This document shows, piece after piece, positions 33,472 to 42,611 of a stretch of DNA of 64,000 nt; position 1 is the stretch's first letter; each line of letters begins with the position of its first letter. Under the pieces are notes generated by a model, which was not told where the DNA came from, did no database searches, and was given only the letters and a program-made list of their open reading frames with translations. The stretch is from CANKHA01 sp963750965 (GTDB taxonomy: Bacteria; Pseudomonadota; Alphaproteobacteria; Rhizobiales; Xanthobacteraceae): the NCBI GenBank assembly GCA_963750965.1, contig CAVVSK010000024.1:1-64000 (forward strand). The letters run 5' to 3'. The position numbers were made by a program, and so were the translations under genes.

Positions 33472-34698
33472 TTGAGCGAGAGCGATACTAAGACATCCGA
33501 TCGAAGCTACCGCTGGTATCTTATCGGCAATTTCTCGTCTTCCGTCGGCATTTGGGTCCAGCGCACCGCGATTCTCTGGCTGACCTGGGAACTCACCCAC
33601 TCGGCGACATGGCTCGGCCTCATCGCTTTGGCCGAAACGGGTCCGACAATTGCGCTCGGCCTCTATGCGGGGGCGGTGCTCGACCGCCTCAACCACCTCG
33701 GCGTGCTTCGCTTCACGCAACTTCTGACGCTGCTTTATTCAATCGCTCTCTTCGCGATTATGGCATCTGGATACATGAACATCTGGATGCTCGCCGGTCT
33801 GGTGCTCTTTCGGGGAGCCGTCTTCGCGTTCAACCGCCCGGCACGGCAGACCGTCGTCTACGGACTCGTGGGACGTGAAAAGTTGCTCAAGGCGCTGTCC
33901 CAAAATGCGATGATTTTTCAAACCTCCAAATTCATCGGTCCGGCGGTCGGCGGAGCCACCCTTGTCGCCTTTGGCGTCGCGGAGACTTTCGCCATCAGCA
34001 TTCTGCTTATCATCGTTTTCACAGGCGCATTGCGCCTGGTCGATATGCCTCCCGCGCCCCGCGCCGAGCGCGAATCCCGGCCGATTGTCACCGAGGTCGC
34101 CGACGGCTTGCGCTATATCCTGTCGCAGCCGGCAGTCCGCAATCAGTTCATCTTGCTGGCTATCGTCGCGGTCTGCGCAAAGCCGATCACCGAGCTGATG
34201 CCGGGCTTCGCCTCCGGCGAGTTCGGCAGGGCAGCCAGTGGGCTTGCCTGGCTGCTCGGCGCCCACGGCGTCGGCGCGACGCTGGCCGGCGTCTGGATGT
34301 CTTTGCGATTCGGAGTTCAAAGCCTGCTGACGATGGCCTGCATCGCAATCATTTCAATGGCGGCAGCGCTCATTCTATTCGTCGGTTTCAATTCTTTCAT
34401 CATCGGCTGCCTGCTTATGTTCTTTTTCGGATTTTCCACTGTCGTGATGGACATCAGCAACCAAACGCTTATCCAGTCCGCCATCCGATCCCGCTTTCGG
34501 GGCCGGACGATGAGCATCTATGGGATGATTGCCCAAGGCGGCCCGGCCGTTGGCGCCTTGGCCATGGGATTGATCGCGGAAACAGCGGGATTGCGTTGGC
34601 CGGTATTCATCGGAGCCTGCATTGCCTTGGTCGCCGGCGGACTGGCATTGATATTCCGCCGTCAGATGGCCGGCATCTCAACGCAGACGGAAGCCTGA
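33472..34698 (+). CDS. MFS transporter, EntS-like exporter family
   Basis: A 408-residue major facilitator with about 12 hydrophobic helices. The opening WYLIGNFSSSVGIWVQRTAILWL resembles the MFS_3 group (EntS and other exporters), and the helix 2-3 loop carries GLYAGAVLDRLNHLG. It starts at TTG 33472 with AAGG 11 bases upstream. A second MFS gene begins 10 bases after its stop, so the two are probably one unit. The substrate is not predictable. Confidence 0.88.
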   Translation: MSESDTKTSDRSYRWYLIGNFSSSVGIWVQRTAILWLTWELTHSATWLGLIALAETGPTIALGLYAGAVLDRLNHLGVLRFTQLLTLLYSIALFAIMASGYMNIWMLAGLVLFRGAVFAFNRPARQTVVYGLVGREKLLKALSQNAMIFQTSKFIGPAVGGATLVAFGVAETFAISILLIIVFTGALRLVDMPPAPRAERESRPIVTEVADGLRYILSQPAVRNQFILLAIVAVCAKPITELMPGFASGEFGRAASGLAWLLGAHGVGATLAGVWMSLRFGVQSLLTMACIAIISMAAALILFVGFNSFIIGCLLMFFFGFSTVVMDISNQTLIQSAIRSRFRGRTMSIYGMIAQGGPAVGALAMGLIAETAGLRWPVFIGACIALVAGGLALIFRRQMAGISTQTEA

Positions 34699-34708
34699 TC
34701 GGGTCATC

Positions 34709-36136
34709 ATGCCGCCAAACGAGAAGTCGAAAGAAACCAATCCAAAAATCCTGGCGGTAATCGTCGCTTCGGCGATCATTATGCAGCAGATCGACGCGAC
34801 GGCAATCACCACGGCTCTGCCGCAAATGGCGATCTCCCTGAATACCGATCCGGTACGGCTCACCATTGCCGTGACGTCCTATCTGCTCAGCATTGCCGTA
34901 TTTATTCCAGTCAGCGGCTGGGCTGCGGATCGGTTTGGCGGACGCACGGTGTTCCGGGCGGCAATTGCGCTGTTCGTGCTGGGCTCCATCTTTTGCGGAA
35001 TCAGCGAAAATGTCGTCCAGCTGACGGCAGCGCGCGTTCTGCAGGGCTTGGGCGGAGCGATGATGGTGCCAGTCGGACGGCTCGTCTTGTTTCGCAGCGT
35101 CGAGAAGTCGCAACTGATCCCCGTGATGGCCTATCTGCAGGTGCCGGCGCAGCTCGGACCGGTGCTCGGCCCGCTGCTTGGCGGCTTCATCACCACCTAT
35201 ATTTCCTGGCGCTGGATCTTCTTTGTGAATGTGCCGCTCGGCATCCTCGGCATATTCTTGGTGTCGCGTTACTTCGATAATCCGAGAGAAGAAAATCCGC
35301 GCCGGATGGACTGGGTCGGCTTCATCCTCACCGGTGTGTCGCTGTCTTGCATCATGTATGGCATCGAGGCGATCGGACGCGGGGCAGGCGAAGCGGCTGT
35401 GGCAGGCGCGGTGCTGGTCATCGGCATAATCGTCGGCGCACTCGCCTTGCGTCATATGCGGCGGCACACTCACGCCCTTTTGGACTTGTCGGTGTTCCGC
35501 AACCCCACTTTTCGCGCCGGTATCGGCGCCGGTTCAGTCTTCCGTGCCGGCGGGGGCACGTTGGTCTACCTGTTGCCGTTGCTGTTTCAGGTCGTATTTG
35601 GCATGTCGGCATTTCTGTCCGGCATCCTCACATTTGCCAGTGCGGCCGGGGCTATGTCGATGAAGGCAACCGCGCGACCGATCCTCAAACGCTTCGGCTT
35701 TCGCAACGCCATGATCGGCAATGCGCTTATCAGCACCGTAACGATCGCGATATGTGCGTTTTTCACTGACACGACACCGGTTGTGCTCATCTTCTTCTTG
35801 CTGCTGATCGGCGGATTTTTCCAGTCGTTCCAGTTCACCGCAACCCAAGCCATCGTTTACGCGGATATCGAACACCAACGGATGAGCACCGCGAGCAGCA
35901 TCGCCAGCATGGCGCAACAGCTGAGTCGCGGCTTCGGCATCGCCTTCGCGGCGGGCTTGCTGAATCTGTCGCTTGCCTGGCGCGGTGGTGGTCAGCTTAG
36001 CTTGATCGACTTGCAGGTCGCCTTTGCCGGCGCCACGACATTTGTGCTGCTCTCTATCCTGTTTTGCCTGCCGCTGACGCGCGACGCCGGGGCTGAAGTC
36101 AGCGGCCACCGGTCGAAGATTAAACCGCGGGATTGA
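34709..36136 (+). CDS. MFS transporter, DHA2 (EmrB/QacA-type) drug exporter
   Basis: A 475-residue major facilitator with about 14 hydrophobic helices. It has the DHA2 signature region MQQIDATAITTALPQMA in helix 1, GWAADRFGGRTVF after helix 2, and motif C-like GPVLGPLLGGFITTYISW in helix 5. These proteins expel drugs or metabolites using the proton gradient. No MFP (EmrA) partner is encoded beside it. It follows the previous MFS gene by 10 bases and converges on the receiver gene. Confidence 0.9.
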   Translation: MPPNEKSKETNPKILAVIVASAIIMQQIDATAITTALPQMAISLNTDPVRLTIAVTSYLLSIAVFIPVSGWAADRFGGRTVFRAAIALFVLGSIFCGISENVVQLTAARVLQGLGGAMMVPVGRLVLFRSVEKSQLIPVMAYLQVPAQLGPVLGPLLGGFITTYISWRWIFFVNVPLGILGIFLVSRYFDNPREENPRRMDWVGFILTGVSLSCIMYGIEAIGRGAGEAAVAGAVLVIGIIVGALALRHMRRHTHALLDLSVFRNPTFRAGIGAGSVFRAGGGTLVYLLPLLFQVVFGMSAFLSGILTFASAAGAMSMKATARPILKRFGFRNAMIGNALISTVTIAICAFFTDTTPVVLIFFLLLIGGFFQSFQFTATQAIVYADIEHQRMSTASSIASMAQQLSRGFGIAFAAGLLNLSLAWRGGGQLSLIDLQVAFAGATTFVLLSILFCLPLTRDAGAEVSGHRSKIKPRD

Positions 36137-36152
36137 TGAGAGCGTTGTTAAA

Positions 36153-36518
36153 TCACTCCAGCGCCACTTTTATCGCGGTCTCGAGATCCCGGTCGCTGAA
36201 AGGCTTGCCCAGATATGCCTTAGCCCCGGCCAACCACGCGGCACCGCGGCTTGATTGGGCAGTGATGACGACAATAGGGATGGTGCTGTGCGCCGGATCT
36301 TTTCGGACTTCTCTGAGAAACTCGTCCCCGCTCACGGGCTGCATTTCCCAGTCTGACAAGATCAGTCCGTATCTCTTATTCCGCAACTGATCGAGTCCCG
36401 ATTGGCCGTCCTGCGCCGTATCAATGTCGGTAAACCCTAGTTTCTCGAGGGCACTCGCAATAATACGAGTCATGGTACTGGAGTCTTCAACGACAAGAAC
36501 AGGGAGCGTCTTATCCAT
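36153..36518 (-). CDS. Single-domain response regulator (CheY-like)
   Basis: A 121-residue stand-alone receiver. The acidic pocket is Glu11/Asp12 (VVEDSSTM), the phosphorylation site is Asp56 (LILSDWEMQ), and the switch residues Thr86 (VVITAQ) and Lys105 (YLGKPF) are present. It has no output domain, so it acts by protein contact, as in chemotaxis or phosphorelays. No kinase is adjacent. The 22-bp tandem repeat at 36581-36624 lies about 60 bases upstream of its start. Confidence 0.93.
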   Translation of the reverse strand: MDKTLPVLVVEDSSTMTRIIASALEKLGFTDIDTAQDGQSGLDQLRNKRYGLILSDWEMQPVSGDEFLREVRKDPAHSTIPIVVITAQSSRGAAWLAGAKAYLGKPFSDRDLETAIKVALE

Positions 36519-36580
36519 AAATATCCCGCTGATGCATTACCAAGCTCAACGCACGATACCGGCGGGCGATTTTTCTTGTT

Positions 36581-36624
36581 AGAAGATATGCCTTATTTCT
36601 TTAGAATATATGCCCCATTTCTTT
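36581..36624. repeat. Two adjacent 22-bp direct repeats upstream of receiver gene
   Basis: Units 36581-36602 and 36603-36624 match at 19 of 22 bases and abut exactly. Shared cores are ATATGCC and ATTTCTTT. The AT-rich element lies in the 194-base gap between two minus-strand genes, just upstream of the receiver gene, so it may be a protein-binding site. No other feature is seen in the gap. Confidence 0.6.
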
Positions 36625-36712
36625 ATTAAACTTAGCTTGCATCAGATGGCAGCACGCCGGCATCTGAGCTGGAAATGGGAAATCCACCCCCGCCCAAACT
36701 TTCGGCTTTTGA

Positions 36713-37303
36713 TCAGATGCTCACCTCGTAGGGAATTTGGCGCGGGCCATAACGCTCCTCCACGGTCTTTTCCGCGACGTTGTAACCATGCTGGATATTG
36801 CTGCCACCCAGCTTCTGGCTGCGGATGATGATCGCGACTGAACGCGCGTCGCCCCCCTGCTCGGCATGAATGTCGTGCGGCGGCACAAGGTCGACTTTGC
36901 CTTGAGAGCCGGTCGTGACGGACGTCAGTTTAATCTCGGCATGGCCGGGTTTGCTGCCATCATCGAGACGGTTATAGCGCTCGAGGCTCTCGGTTCCGTC
37001 GAGCACGCCGTACAGCACCCAGGCCTCGCCGTGATCATGCGGCCTGCCCTTGCGGCCTGGCACGCGCACAACGGCGTTGATCGCAAAGCCGTGATCGGGA
37101 TCGACATAGAGCAAGAGATTCTTTCCGCCTTCAGTCGAGGGCCAGGCTGCGGAAATTGCCCTCAGACCGTCGTCCTTCACGAGTTGTTCAAGTACCGGCT
37201 TTGCCGCTTCCATGCGACTTTTGATATCGGCCTTTGCTGCCCAGATCTGGCGCAACTCCTCTATGAATTTTGCGAAGACCGGCACTTGTGCATGTGCATT
37301 CAT
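36713..37303 (-). CDS. Cysteine-dioxygenase-like cupin (COG5553-type metal enzyme)
   Basis: A 196-residue single cupin. An N-terminal helical part (residues 1-60) precedes the barrel. The metal site appears as GRKGRPHDHGEAWVLYGVL (HxH), and a later His lies in VPPHDIHAEQGG. The pattern resembles cysteine dioxygenase and the predicted enzymes of COG5553. The substrate, probably a thiol or small acid, is not shown by sequence. It is followed on the same strand by nothing close, and preceded 44 bases upstream by a TauD-type gene, so the two may form an operon. Confidence 0.82.
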   Translation of the reverse strand: MNAHAQVPVFAKFIEELRQIWAAKADIKSRMEAAKPVLEQLVKDDGLRAISAAWPSTEGGKNLLLYVDPDHGFAINAVVRVPGRKGRPHDHGEAWVLYGVLDGTESLERYNRLDDGSKPGHAEIKLTSVTTGSQGKVDLVPPHDIHAEQGGDARSVAIIIRSQKLGGSNIQHGYNVAEKTVEERYGPRQIPYEVSI

Positions 37304-37347
37304 AACTGTCTCCCAGTCGTAAAAGTTTTCGAGAAGTCGGTGACGTC

Positions 37348-38217
37348 CTATTCGTCCAACAAGTCGCCTTCAACCGTGCAGCGGCGCAGCAGGCGGCGTT
37401 CTTCCTTCGGAAAGTCGGTGCGTGCGTGGATGGTGCAGCGGTTGTCCCACATCAGGAAGTCGCCGAGCTTCCACTGATGTTCGTAAATGAATTCGCGCCG
37501 TTCACCGATGTCGTAGAGCTGAGTCATGATCGCGTCGCTCTCAGCCCTATCCATGCCCTCGATGCCCACGGTCATGAGCCGGTCAACGAACAGCGTCTTG
37601 CGGCCGGTCTCGGGATGCCTCACGAAAACGGGGTGATGGTAATGCGGCAGGTGGCTGATGTCGCCGGAATGGCTAGCCTGCTTGGCGCGGTTATATTCGT
37701 GGATGTGGATCGCTTTCCTGCCCTTGAGCTTCTCCTTGAGAGCCGCCGGCACGGCGTCATAGGCCTTATACATGTTGGAGAACATGGTGTTGCCGCCGGT
37801 CGACGGCAGCTCAATGGCGTAGAGGAAAGTGTAGCGATACGGCCGCTCGGTATAGCCACCGTCGATATGGAACCAGAACTCGCCCTCGCCGAAAGCGCCG
37901 ATCGGAACTCCGTCTTCCTTGATGTTGGTGACGAGCAGGACGTTCTTGTGCGTCTGTTGGGTGCCTTCGATCTTCTTCGCCAGCTGCGTCTTCGCCCGCT
38001 TGCGCTCGCCCAAATGGCCGAAATAAGACGCGAAGCGGAGCTGGTCGTCCTGCGATATCTTTTGCCCACGAAACACAAGGACAATGTGCTTGTTCCAGGC
38101 GTCCCGGATCGCTCGCACCGTCTCGGCCGAGAGCGGCCGCGTCAGATCAACTCCGCCGATCTCGGCGCCGCAAGCCGGTGACAACGGTGTGACCTGGATG
38201 TCGATAACGTCCTGCAT
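37348..38217 (-). CDS. TauD/TfdA-family 2-oxoglutarate-dependent dioxygenase
   Basis: A 289-residue Fe(II)/2-oxoglutarate dioxygenase. The iron ligands are His117 and Asp119 (FWFHIDGGY) and His264 (RCTIHARTDF). A 2-oxoglutarate arginine lies in the following RRLLRRC. The opening PLSPACGAEIGGVDL is the usual TauD N terminus. Substrates in this family include taurine, herbicides and other small acids. With a cysteine-dioxygenase-like cupin next door, organosulfur chemistry is a reasonable guess, but only that. Confidence 0.92.
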   Translation of the reverse strand: MQDVIDIQVTPLSPACGAEIGGVDLTRPLSAETVRAIRDAWNKHIVLVFRGQKISQDDQLRFASYFGHLGERKRAKTQLAKKIEGTQQTHKNVLLVTNIKEDGVPIGAFGEGEFWFHIDGGYTERPYRYTFLYAIELPSTGGNTMFSNMYKAYDAVPAALKEKLKGRKAIHIHEYNRAKQASHSGDISHLPHYHHPVFVRHPETGRKTLFVDRLMTVGIEGMDRAESDAIMTQLYDIGERREFIYEHQWKLGDFLMWDNRCTIHARTDFPKEERRLLRRCTVEGDLLDE

Positions 38218-38477
38218 GGGTTTCCTTCCGATATCTTATTATTTTTCCAATCCTACCTGGCGTCCGCCAAACCGCAATCAGGGCCGCACACCCCGCGGCA
38301 GGACTCGATGGTTGTGAATAACCCGCCGTCTCAGGAAACCCGGTGAATTCAAGCCGAAATCGCGCGGGCGGGCACCCTCACCTGAATATTTGGCCCTAAA
38401 ACCGCCGCTTCCAACGCTTACAGATCCTGCTATTCTGTCTGCTCGCGAAAAACATGCATCCGAGGGGGAGCCAGTCG

Positions 38478-39686
38478 ATGAAGTCGTCACCCGTCGCAGT
38501 TGCGCCCTCGCGCCTCGGCGGTGCGGCGACGTATTCTGACAGGTATAAGTATCTGTGGGGGCTCGCACTTATTTCCCCGATGACCCCGCTGCTGGGCGCT
38601 TACCTTGAGGCCAAGACCGGACTGGGCGCCTTTACCTGGGTGACCATCGCCCTCTGGTTCGGGCTTGTTCCTGTTGCGGATTGGCTCGTTGGACCCAATG
38701 CGCGCAGTAACCCGCCGGAAACGGCTGTGCCGCAGCTCGAACAAGATCCGTTTTATCGTTATCTCACCTATTGCACTGTGCCGATTCATTACGCTGTTTT
38801 CCTCGGCTGCGTTTGGTACGTGGGCACTCACCAGCTTGATTGGTTTGGCCTCATCGGTCTGACGCTGGCGCTCGGGCTGGTTAATGGAATGGCTATCAAT
38901 GTGGGCCACGAACTCGGACATAAAAATTCGGTTCTGGAACATTGGCTGGCAAAAGCCGTGCTGGCGCTCGTCGGTTATGGTCATTTTTACATCGAACATA
39001 ACAAAGGCCACCACCGGCATGTCGCCACCCCAGAGGACCCTGCGAGCGCGCGCTTTGGTGAGAGTATTTATCAATTCGCCCGCCGCGAGATTCCTGGTGC
39101 CTGGCGACGCGCCTGGGAAACAGAGCGAAGCCGTCTCGATCGGAAAGGCAAGAATTGGTGGTCTTGGGAAAATCAGATTCTGCAGCCGCTGGGACTCACC
39201 GTGTTGCTTTACGGCACGTTGGTCGCGCTGTTTGGCGTCACCATCGTGCCCTTCCTGGTTGCCCAAGCTGCTATTGGCTGGTGGCAGCTCACGTCAGCGA
39301 ACTACATCGAGCATTACGGTTTGTTGCGGCTGAAGACGCCCGATGGCCGTTATGAACGATGCCGGCCGGAGCATTCCTGGAATTCCAATCACCTTTTCTC
39401 AAATTTTGTGCTGCTGCACCTGCAACGACATTCGGATCATCATGCCAACCCGATGCGGCGTTACCAATCACTGAGGAACTTCGAGGGGATCCCGCAGCTG
39501 CCTGCCGGTTATCCGGCGATGTATTTACTTGCGCTGATCCCGTCGCTGTGGCGCCGTGTCATGGATCCTCTGCTATTGAAGCAGGTCAAGGATGATATGA
39601 GCAGGGTCAACATCGGTCCTCGCCATGAAGAGTCACGAAGAGTAGCAGGCCAAGGCTCGGGTGATTGCCTGCCGGAGCAAGCCTGA
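38478..39686 (+). CDS. alkB: Alkane 1-monooxygenase AlkB
   Basis: A 402-residue membrane di-iron hydroxylase that oxidises the terminal carbon of alkanes. The histidine boxes are complete: GHELGHK, EHNKGHHRHVATPEDPASAR and LQRHSDHHANP, plus the AlkB-specific NYIEHYGL. About six hydrophobic helices are seen. The ATG at 38478 follows a GAGGGGGAG-type site. No rubredoxin gene lies nearby, so the electron carrier must be encoded elsewhere. The C-terminal ~25 residues are variable and probably disordered. Confidence 0.94.
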   Translation: MKSSPVAVAPSRLGGAATYSDRYKYLWGLALISPMTPLLGAYLEAKTGLGAFTWVTIALWFGLVPVADWLVGPNARSNPPETAVPQLEQDPFYRYLTYCTVPIHYAVFLGCVWYVGTHQLDWFGLIGLTLALGLVNGMAINVGHELGHKNSVLEHWLAKAVLALVGYGHFYIEHNKGHHRHVATPEDPASARFGESIYQFARREIPGAWRRAWETERSRLDRKGKNWWSWENQILQPLGLTVLLYGTLVALFGVTIVPFLVAQAAIGWWQLTSANYIEHYGLLRLKTPDGRYERCRPEHSWNSNHLFSNFVLLHLQRHSDHHANPMRRYQSLRNFEGIPQLPAGYPAMYLLALIPSLWRRVMDPLLLKQVKDDMSRVNIGPRHEESRRVAGQGSGDCLPEQA

Positions 39687-39863
39687 CCGACGCTATCCCT
39701 TAGCGGTGGGCTCCATACCTATGCGGCACGTCTGGTTGCTACCGCATAGGCCCTTTAGGTTCTCTTCGCCCGCGTCGCGCGTCCTCGGCCACGCAGTCGC
39801 TGCCGCTCCTTCGCAGCTTGAGCAGCACTCAAGATCCAAGATCAGTTTCCTAAAAGGACCGCT

Positions 39864-40448
39864 ATGACTCCCGTGATTGCCAAAGCAATTTTTGCTTTGC
39901 TCATAGTGGGCTGGTACGCCATTCGCGTTCCCCATGAATGGCGCGCCCGCCGCACACCAGTGAAGCGCAGCGCGCGCGACTACCGAGAACTCGCAGTTAT
40001 TTTAATTGCGATCCTGGGACTGGGAACGCTGCCCTTGCTGTACATTGCGACAGGATTTCCTCAAATCGCCGACTATCCCTTCAATGCGACGCAAGCGTGG
40101 AGCGGAGCCATTGTGACAATCGCAGCGCTGGGCATGTTTTACCTAACGCATAAGGCGCTTGGCACGAACTGGTCGGTGAGCCTGGACGTACGCAAAAATC
40201 ATCAACTGATTACGAAAGGCGTTTACCGATATATGCGGCACCCGATGTACACCGCATTTTGGCTTTGGGCCCTCGCACAGGCCTTGCTCCTGCCGAACTG
40301 GGTGGCTGGGCTGTCTGGCATCGTTGGCTTCGCGCTTCTTTATTTTGTGCGGGTGAATCGCGAAGAGCAGCTGATGATCGATACCTTCGGAGAGGATTAC
40401 CGGTCCTACATGCTGCGGACGAAACGGCTCATTCCATGGATCCACTAG
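39864..40448 (+). CDS. Isoprenylcysteine carboxyl methyltransferase (ICMT)-family membrane protein
   Basis: A 194-residue integral membrane methyltransferase-like protein with about five hydrophobic helices. The family signature is TKGVYRYMRHPMYTAFWLW, followed by the SAM-site part NREEQLMIDTFGEDYRSYM. Bacterial members have mostly unknown substrates, and lipids or small hydrophobic molecules are likely. It lies 177 bases downstream of alkB on the same strand with an AAAAGGACC site before its ATG. Confidence 0.88.
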   Translation: MTPVIAKAIFALLIVGWYAIRVPHEWRARRTPVKRSARDYRELAVILIAILGLGTLPLLYIATGFPQIADYPFNATQAWSGAIVTIAALGMFYLTHKALGTNWSVSLDVRKNHQLITKGVYRYMRHPMYTAFWLWALAQALLLPNWVAGLSGIVGFALLYFVRVNREEQLMIDTFGEDYRSYMLRTKRLIPWIH

Positions 40449-40587
40449 CGCGTTTGCTGGCTCGCTGCTGAATTAGCAGCAGCCGCAGCCCGGCGCGCAA
40501 GCGCGCGCGAAGAAACCGCTATTGCTGCGGACTATTTCGGCAGGAGAAGGCTCGCGACAGGACCGCCGAAGCCATTCAGTCTGATAC

Positions 40588-40626
40588 AGGCAAACGAAAC
40601 AGCGGGATCTCCACCGGAGATCCCGC
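40588..40626 (-). terminator. Rho-independent terminator after the small lipoprotein gene
   Basis: A perfect 11-base stem (GCGGGATCTCC / GGAGATCCCGC, 40602-40626) with a three-base loop is followed on the minus strand by a T-rich run (TGTTTCGTTTG). It begins about 20 bases past the stop of the lipoprotein gene. Confidence 0.8.
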
Positions 40627-40645
40627 AAGAATGTGCGCCAGGTAA

Positions 40646-40768
40646 TCAGCCCTTGGTGACGACGGCGGCGGGCGGAGGGGTCTTGCCCTTGCCTTTGCCT
40701 TTGCCGACGCACCCGGCCAGGCTCGCAACGGCGATGCAGCTAATCACCACGATCGTAAGCTTCTTCAT
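40646..40768 (-). CDS. Small lipoprotein with KGKGKGK tail
   Basis: A 40-residue precursor: MKKLTIVVISCIAVASLAGC ends in a good lipobox (SLAGC), leaving a ~21-residue mature peptide VGKGKGKGKTPPPAAVVTKG. GAGAGGG lies seven bases before the ATG and a strong terminator follows the stop, so the unit looks monocistronic and real despite its size. It resembles entericidin-size lipoproteins in scale only. The function is unknown. Confidence 0.75.
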   Translation of the reverse strand: MKKLTIVVISCIAVASLAGCVGKGKGKGKTPPPAAVVTKG

Positions 40769-41124
40769 GGGCAACCCTCTCTATGACTTCCGAATAGATT
40801 CAACCTGGCTATACTGCGGCCTGTCAGCCGCCGCGTACTAGTGCGCGAAGGCCACAGTTGGTTCCCGAATTTGTCTCCAGTTCGCCTTTTTTCCCTCCCG
40901 CGCCCGTCTCAGCCCGGCCTTCAGCGAGCCGATAATGGCCCCGGAGGGCTTGCCGCCCGCCCAGGCGACCCCCAACAAGCCATCAATGATTCGGGTTTCC
41001 GATGTATTACTGACCAGCCGAAACGTCTCGTCTGGGGCAAAATTCTTCCAATGCCGACGCGACCCTGGTTCCGGGGCTTAAGAAATACCTGAAATACCGC
41101 AGTTGTGCCGGGCGGCCCGGCCGG
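40769..41124. other. Intergenic stretch without a convincing gene
   Basis: About 355 bases between the lipoprotein start and the end of the FabF-like gene. Open frames here are short, Pro/Arg-rich and without recognisable similarity. The left end must hold the lipoprotein promoter, but I could not pick one out. Confidence 0.5.
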
Positions 41125-42390
41125 CTAATGCCAGCGCCTGAACACCACCGAGGCGTTCACGCCGCCGAAGCCGAACCCATTGGTCATCGCGTAATCGACG
41201 GCACGATCGCGCGGCTTGGGTCCGATGATGTCAATCTCGCCGGCAACGGGATCGGCGTTCTGCAAATTCAGTGTCGGCGGCAACATGCCATGGCGCAGCG
41301 CTTGCACTGTCAAGATTGCACCCGTGGCGCCGGCTGCGCCCAGCAAATGGCCGGTTGCGGATTTGGTGGACGAGACCGAGAGCCTGGCATGTTCGCCAAA
41401 GACGCCCCGGATGGCCGTAAGCTCCGCCACATCCCCGAGCAGCGTGGAGGTCGCATGCGCGTTAATGTAGCCCATGTCCTTCGGATGGATGCCCGCCGCG
41501 CGCACCGCGATCTGCATGCAGCGTTGGAGTCCCTCGCCATTGGGCGGCGCGGCGGCAATGTGATAGGCGTCCGACGTTGTGCCATAGCCGACCAGCTCGG
41601 CGAGCGGCTGGGCACCGCGCGCTTGCGCATGATCCAGCGCCTCAATAACCAGCATGGCGGCCCCTTCGCTCAGCACAAAGCCGTCGCGTTGCATGTCGAA
41701 AGGACGCGATGCTTGTTCCGGCGTATCGTTGAAGCCGGTGGAAAGCACATGTGCGGCGCCGAAGCTGCCGAGACTTACGCGCTCGATGCAGGATTCCGAG
41801 CCCCCGCAGAGGGCGATATCGGCCTCGCCGTTGCGGATGAGCCGCGCCCCATCGCCGAGCGCCTGGATGCTGGCGGCGCAGGCGGTCACCGGCGCGCCGA
41901 TCGGGCCCCGGAAACCGTGACGGATGGAAATCTGCCCGCTTGCAAGATTTACCAGAAAGGCTGGAACGGTGAAGGGCGAGAGCTTGCGCACGCCGCGGGT
42001 GTCGGTCGTGCGTGTCGCCTGCATCATGGTTTGGAATCCGCCGATACCGGAAGCGACGATGGTCGCAGTGCGATCCCGTTGCTCCTCGGTGGAGGGAAAC
42101 CATGCGGCCTGGGTGATGGCTTCGTTGGAGGCGGTGATGGCAAGTTGGATAAAGCGGTCCATCTGCCGCTTTTCCTTCGGCGACAGGGCTTCTGACGCGT
42201 CGTAGCCGGCCTCCGGGTCTTCGGCTTTGCTGGGAACGATGCCGGCGATCTTCGTGGCGATGTCGGCGACCAACGCGTCGGGCAGTCGGCGAATGCCGGA
42301 GCGGCCCGCCAGCAGGCGGCGCCATACGTGTTCCACCCCGCATCCCATCGGGGTAACCAGGCCACATCCGCTGACGACGATCCGACGCAT
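41125..42390 (-). CDS. Beta-ketoacyl-ACP synthase II (FabF-like)
   Basis: A 421-residue condensing enzyme that elongates acyl-ACP with malonyl-ACP. The catalytic triad is Cys171 (VTACAAS), His312 (INAHATSTLLGD) and His348 (KSATGHLLGAAG). The usual NAHGTST is changed to NAHATST. The C-terminal NGFGFGGVNASVVF is normal. It stands alone without other fab genes or an acyl carrier protein, so a specialised lipid role is possible. The upstream ~220 bases contain a GC-rich imperfect hairpin but no gene. Confidence 0.92.
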   Translation of the reverse strand: MRRIVVSGCGLVTPMGCGVEHVWRRLLAGRSGIRRLPDALVADIATKIAGIVPSKAEDPEAGYDASEALSPKEKRQMDRFIQLAITASNEAITQAAWFPSTEEQRDRTATIVASGIGGFQTMMQATRTTDTRGVRKLSPFTVPAFLVNLASGQISIRHGFRGPIGAPVTACAASIQALGDGARLIRNGEADIALCGGSESCIERVSLGSFGAAHVLSTGFNDTPEQASRPFDMQRDGFVLSEGAAMLVIEALDHAQARGAQPLAELVGYGTTSDAYHIAAAPPNGEGLQRCMQIAVRAAGIHPKDMGYINAHATSTLLGDVAELTAIRGVFGEHARLSVSSTKSATGHLLGAAGATGAILTVQALRHGMLPPTLNLQNADPVAGEIDIIGPKPRDRAVDYAMTNGFGFGGVNASVVFRRWH

Positions 42391-42611
42391 CTTGCTCCTG
42401 GGCCGCGCGAATTCCCATCGCCCACGCGGGAGCTACAGGAGCCGCACGAATCCCGAATCCCGGGCATCATACAACGCCGGGGTGCGCCGAACGCGTTCGC
42501 CGGATCATTTTTTCAGTTGACTACGGCGTTCCCGCTGACGCTGGCAGCCGGCGAAACCCGCCGGCGGCTGACGCTTTGTCCTTTCATAAGGCTGGCTGAT
42601 CGAAGGACAAT

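Noticed and set aside
42530..42610. Terminator after the exported methyltransferase gene
   Set aside because: An imperfect GC-rich hairpin is present (AGCCGGCG paired with CGCCGGC), but no T-run follows on the minus strand.
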